Source of the DNA: SLNP01 sp964446435
GTDB lineage: Bacteria; Bacteroidota; Bacteroidia; Bacteroidales; VadinHA17
Direction of reading: 5' to 3'
DNA: 26,677 nucleotides
Assembly: GCA_964446435.1 (NCBI GenBank)
Contig: CAYUOS010000029.1
Coordinates: 1-26,677, forward strand
The position numbers were made by a program, and so were the translations under genes. Positions 24,077 to 26,677 of the stretch are shown piece by piece (the first letter of the stretch is position 1; every line of letters starts with the position of its first letter). The notes beneath the pieces are model-generated. The model saw nothing but the letters and a program-made list of their open reading frames with translations. It made no database searches and was not told the origin of the DNA.

Positions 24077-24994
24077 TTAGAATATCAGCGGATTGGTTAC
24101 ATTAACCCTATAGGTGAATTCGTACCTCAGCATCACCTCATGGGAGCCGTTGCTGTACCTGCCAAGTTTACCGATATCATAGTCATACGAATATGCAATC
24201 TTCAGCTGGTTGCTGAGCTGTACCTGCAGCAGACTGACTACCGATCGGTTATTCCGGTATGAGACTCCAGCCCAGACCCTCTCTGAATAGTTGAAGTGAG
24301 CGTTGATGTCGAAAAGTATGCTCTCTCCTGCTGAAAAGCTTACCAGAGTTGAGGGCAGAAACTTCCATTTCGAGCCCATCATTATGAGGTAACCCGTATT
24401 GAAGTTGAAAATGTAATCGGCCGGCTTGAATTTCAGGGTGTATTTGTTCTTGTCGCTGTCGAACTGGTGCCCCAGCAACCTCGGTATTGAGAAACCTGCA
24501 AAATAACTCTCGCTACTGTAATAGAACCCGAAACTGAAGTCGGGAACGAACAAAACCTTCGAGTCAACCAGGTACATCTCATCCCCTGGATCAAGCACAA
24601 TCAGGTCTGACCAGGTGGTGTTTGTGGAGACGACCCCAGCTCCGAGACCAAACGAAAGATCGCCGGCACCGGCACTGATCTTGTATGAATAGTACGAATT
24701 GAAGTGCGTCTGCTTTGTAACCCCGATTTTATCGTTGGCAATAATCAGCCCGAGTCCTACCTTCGAATCAGCAAAAGGTGCATCAATAGCCAGTGTCATT
24801 GTTTCGGGGGAACCGGGGACACCCATCCACTGCCGCCTGTAAAAGGCTGCAGCGTTAAGGGCCCCCCTGTTTCCCGCATAGGCGGCATTTATTGAAAGAG
24901 GATTAAGCACATACTGGCTTGTGACAGGTGTTATTTGCGCTGACATGGCTACTGGCATCAGCAACCAGAACAAAGTTTTTGTTATCCTTTTCAT
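24077..24994 (-). CDS. PorP/SprF family type IX secretion outer-membrane protein
   Basis: A 305-residue outer-membrane barrel of the PorP/SprF family. The signal peptide (FWLLMPVAMSAQ) is followed by the hallmark QYVLNPLSINAAYAGNRGA and FYRRQWMGVPGSPETMTLAID. SprF-type members are required for secretion or anchoring of the repeat-rich, type B sorted protein encoded beside them. Here the adhesin-like gene ends one base before this ATG (TAATATG), so the two are translationally coupled and almost certainly partners. No core T9SS gene is in the window. Confidence 0.92.
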   Translation of the reverse strand: MKRITKTLFWLLMPVAMSAQITPVTSQYVLNPLSINAAYAGNRGALNAAAFYRRQWMGVPGSPETMTLAIDAPFADSKVGLGLIIANDKIGVTKQTHFNSYYSYKISAGAGDLSFGLGAGVVSTNTTWSDLIVLDPGDEMYLVDSKVLFVPDFSFGFYYSSESYFAGFSIPRLLGHQFDSDKNKYTLKFKPADYIFNFNTGYLIMMGSKWKFLPSTLVSFSAGESILFDINAHFNYSERVWAGVSYRNNRSVVSLLQVQLSNQLKIAYSYDYDIGKLGRYSNGSHEVMLRYEFTYRVNVTNPLIF

Positions 24995-24995
24995 A

Positions 24996-26677
24996 TTACC
25001 GCCTAATTACAATATAACCATTTAATGATGTGCCGTTTGCACTCCGCATAACGTAGAAGTAGGTATCCTCCGGAAGTGGCTTGCCGCTCCTGTCTACCCC
25101 ATCCCAGCTGTTGTCGTAATCGTCATTCCTATAGACCTGGGCTCCCCTCCTGTCGAAGATGATAAGCTCTGTCCTGCCAAGCGTCTCAAGACCCCTGACA
25201 ACGAAGAAGTCATTTCTTCCGTCGTTGTTTGGAGTGATAAGTGTCGGCAGCAGAAGGTCATTTACTGTGATCACAACGTTGTCGCTCACCGGCGGACATA
25301 CTCCGAAGGTGATTGTCCATGTAAACTCATTCCTGCCCAGTGACAATCCTGTTACAACTGTTGCCGGATCAGTGTTGTTGCCGAAGGTTCCGGTTCCGCC
25401 TGCCAGAGACCATACCCCGGCAGCGCCAGGCACCGGAACGGCATTCAGAGTCGTCTGGAAAGCAAACTCGAGCACCTGGTCAGGTCCGGCATCTGCCACA
25501 GGCCTCTGGTCGACAGTCACCTCAACAGATTTGATAGTTGAGAAACCGGCCGTGGTAGTGCCCATAATGTAGTATGTACCGGCTGTGGCAGTCTGAGGTG
25601 TATTATAGGGTACTGTAGCATCGGGGTCTGTCCAGTAGGTAAATGTAAGTCCGGCGTCAGAACCCTCTGTTACTGCAGGTAGCGTAAGATCGACCGTTGA
25701 GGGCGAGCATACCGGGGCTGGATTAGTAATGAGCAGTACAGGAGCCCCCGGCACAGCATTGATAACCACATTTGCCGACGGCGATGAGGTACATCCCACA
25801 GCATTTGTCACTGTGAAGGTGTAGGTACCGGGATTGATACCCGTTACTGTACGTGAGGTGCCTGTACCTGTCAGAATTATGTTGTCAGGCTGTCTTGTGA
25901 GTGTCCAGGTACCACTCGAAGGCAGGCCACTCAAAACGACACTTCCGGTAAGTACAGTAAGGGTCGGGTGGGTAATCGTGCCTACAACAGGTGCTGTGGG
26001 TGTTGGTGGCTGCGTGTTTATGGTGATTCCTGCCGATGCCAGCGAAGTGCATCCGTCGCTGTTTGTAACCGCAAAATTATAACTTCCCGGATTGAGTGAA
26101 GTCACTGTTGTTGTGGTTCCTGTTCCTGTCTCTGTAGCTCCTCCCGGATAACGTATCAGTGTCCATTGACCGTTTGCAGGTAAACCGCTCAGTACCACAC
26201 TTCCGGTAGCTTCAGTACATGAGGGTTGGGTAACCGTCCCGATAATGGGTGCAGTGGGAGTAACAGGCTGCGGGTCTACAACTGCCTGTGCCGAAGCAGC
26301 TGAGATACATCCTGATGCGTTTGTCACCGTAAATGTATAGGTGCCGGGCAGGATTCCTGTAATTGTAGTCGTTGTACCTGTTCCTGTCGTGGTTGCTCCT
26401 CCCGGTGACCTTGTTACAGTCCATGTGCCTGTCGATGGCAATCCGCTAAGTGCAACGCTTCCTGTTGCAACCGTACATGTCGGCTGTGTTATTACGCCCA
26501 CAACCGGTGGTGTTGGTGTCGGTGGCTGGTTATTGATTACCACGTTGGCTGACGAAGCCGATGTACATCCCAGGGCATTGGTAACCGTGAAAGTATAGGT
26601 GCCTGATGCCAGTCCAGAAATAGTAGTGCTGGTACCGGTTCCTGTATATGTATTGCCCCCAGGTGATTGTGTTATCG
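24996..26677 (-). CDS. T9SS type B sorted repeat protein, adhesin-like (N-terminus outside window)
   Basis: The frame is open to the right edge, so only the C-terminal part (about 560 residues) is visible; methionines within it are internal. It holds one partial and three complete repeats of about 86 residues with the pattern TGSVVLSGLPxxGxWTL, GTGTTTTVT, GTYTFTVTN and GCTS. These are followed by two further Ig-like or PKD-like domains (25257-25739) and a final 86-residue domain with ITPNNDGRNDFFVVRG and WDGVDRSGKPLPEDTYFYV. That last domain is the gliding-motility-associated C-terminal (type B) sorting signal. Such proteins are exported by the T9SS and displayed at the surface or released; SprB-like members act in gliding or adhesion. 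The partner PorP/SprF gene follows immediately. Confidence 0.9.
   Translation of the reverse strand, partial: ITQSPGGNTYTGTGTSTTISGLASGTYTFTVTNALGCTSASSANVVINNQPPTPTPPVVGVITQPTCTVATGSVALSGLPSTGTWTVTRSPGGATTTGTGTTTTITGILPGTYTFTVTNASGCISAASAQAVVDPQPVTPTAPIIGTVTQPSCTEATGSVVLSGLPANGQWTLIRYPGGATETGTGTTTTVTSLNPGSYNFAVTNSDGCTSLASAGITINTQPPTPTAPVVGTITHPTLTVLTGSVVLSGLPSSGTWTLTRQPDNIILTGTGTSRTVTGINPGTYTFTVTNAVGCTSSPSANVVINAVPGAPVLLITNPAPVCSPSTVDLTLPAVTEGSDAGLTFTYWTDPDATVPYNTPQTATAGTYYIMGTTTAGFSTIKSVEVTVDQRPVADAGPDQVLEFAFQTTLNAVPVPGAAGVWSLAGGTGTFGNNTDPATVVTGLSLGRNEFTWTITFGVCPPVSDNVVITVNDLLLPTLITPNNDGRNDFFVVRGLETLGRTELIIFDRRGAQVYRNDDYDNSWDGVDRSGKPLPEDTYFYVMRSANGTSLNGYIVIRR
25740..26677 (-). repeat. Tandem 258-bp repeats in adhesin gene
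   Basis: From the right edge leftwards on the minus strand there are four units: partial 26677-26505, 26504-26247 (86 codons), 26246-25989 (86 codons) and 25988-25740 (83 codons). The first complete units carry two cysteines at about positions 10 and 66. In the last unit the first cysteine is replaced by Leu and the SPGG motif by QPDN, so it has diverged from the others. More units probably lie outside the window. Confidence 0.88.

Noticed and set aside
25740..26677. CRISPR-like periodic repeats
   Set aside because: The period is 258 bp, lies in an open reading frame and encodes Ig-like repeats of an adhesin.

Overview
The window looks like chromosomal DNA of a free-living member of the Bacteroidota, probably the Bacteroidia. 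The evidence is an outer-membrane protein of the PorP/SprF type paired with a repeat-rich protein ending in a gliding-type (type B) T9SS sorting domain; a TonB-dependent receptor with an N-terminal carboxypeptidase-regulatory-like domain; several small secreted beta-barrel proteins ending in Phe; and promoters of the Bacteroidota form TTTG-N19/20-TAnnTTTG. Few genes have a Shine-Dalgarno sequence. I see no rRNA, tRNA, CRISPR array, transposase or integrase.

Layout. 1-1454 (minus): queD followed by polA, whose 3' part runs off the left edge. 1617-3251 (plus): an acyl-CoA synthetase. 3328-9339 (minus): two small outer-membrane barrels, a DUF302 protein, a CDF-like cation transporter overlapping a secreted PQQ-propeller protein, and a 772-residue uncharacterised protein (tentatively DUF7309/DUF6930). 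9539-9967 (minus): an exported DsrE-family protein. 10161-11270 (plus): a reductive-dehalogenase-like corrinoid/Fe-S protein. 11352-13963 (plus): a tightly packed MscS channel, DUF2784 protein and APC permease. 14096-14566: a small secreted barrel, followed by a strong intrinsic terminator. 14796-17006 (plus): a CPBP membrane protease homologue, an alpha/beta hydrolase and a small membrane protein. 17101-19165 (plus): a LytS-type kinase and LytTR response regulator. 19361-24070 (plus): a TonB-dependent receptor, a DUF6544-like membrane protein and a beta-lactamase-fold lipoprotein. 24077-26677 (minus): a PorP/SprF protein and the C-terminal part of a T9SS-secreted adhesin-like protein that runs off the right edge.

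How the genes fit together. Much of the window concerns the cell envelope: two sensing or transport units (LytS/LytTR beside a TonB receptor; MscS with an APC permease) and a T9SS export pair. Housekeeping genes (polA, queD, acyl-CoA synthetase) flank the left side. The less ordinary items are the reductive-dehalogenase-like protein with no Tat signal or membrane-anchor partner, a G-rich heptamer repeat inside the polA linker, and a palindromic intergenic repeat present twice in opposite orientations. No gene-free stretch exceeds 300 bases. The longest gaps (6808-7020, 9340-9538, 9968-10160, 14567-14795, 19166-19360) hold only the promoters, terminator and repeats listed. In 6808-7020 and 9340-9538 I see nothing recognisable.

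I found no convincing new multi-gene defence or mobile system. The best candidates for a second look are listed as findings.
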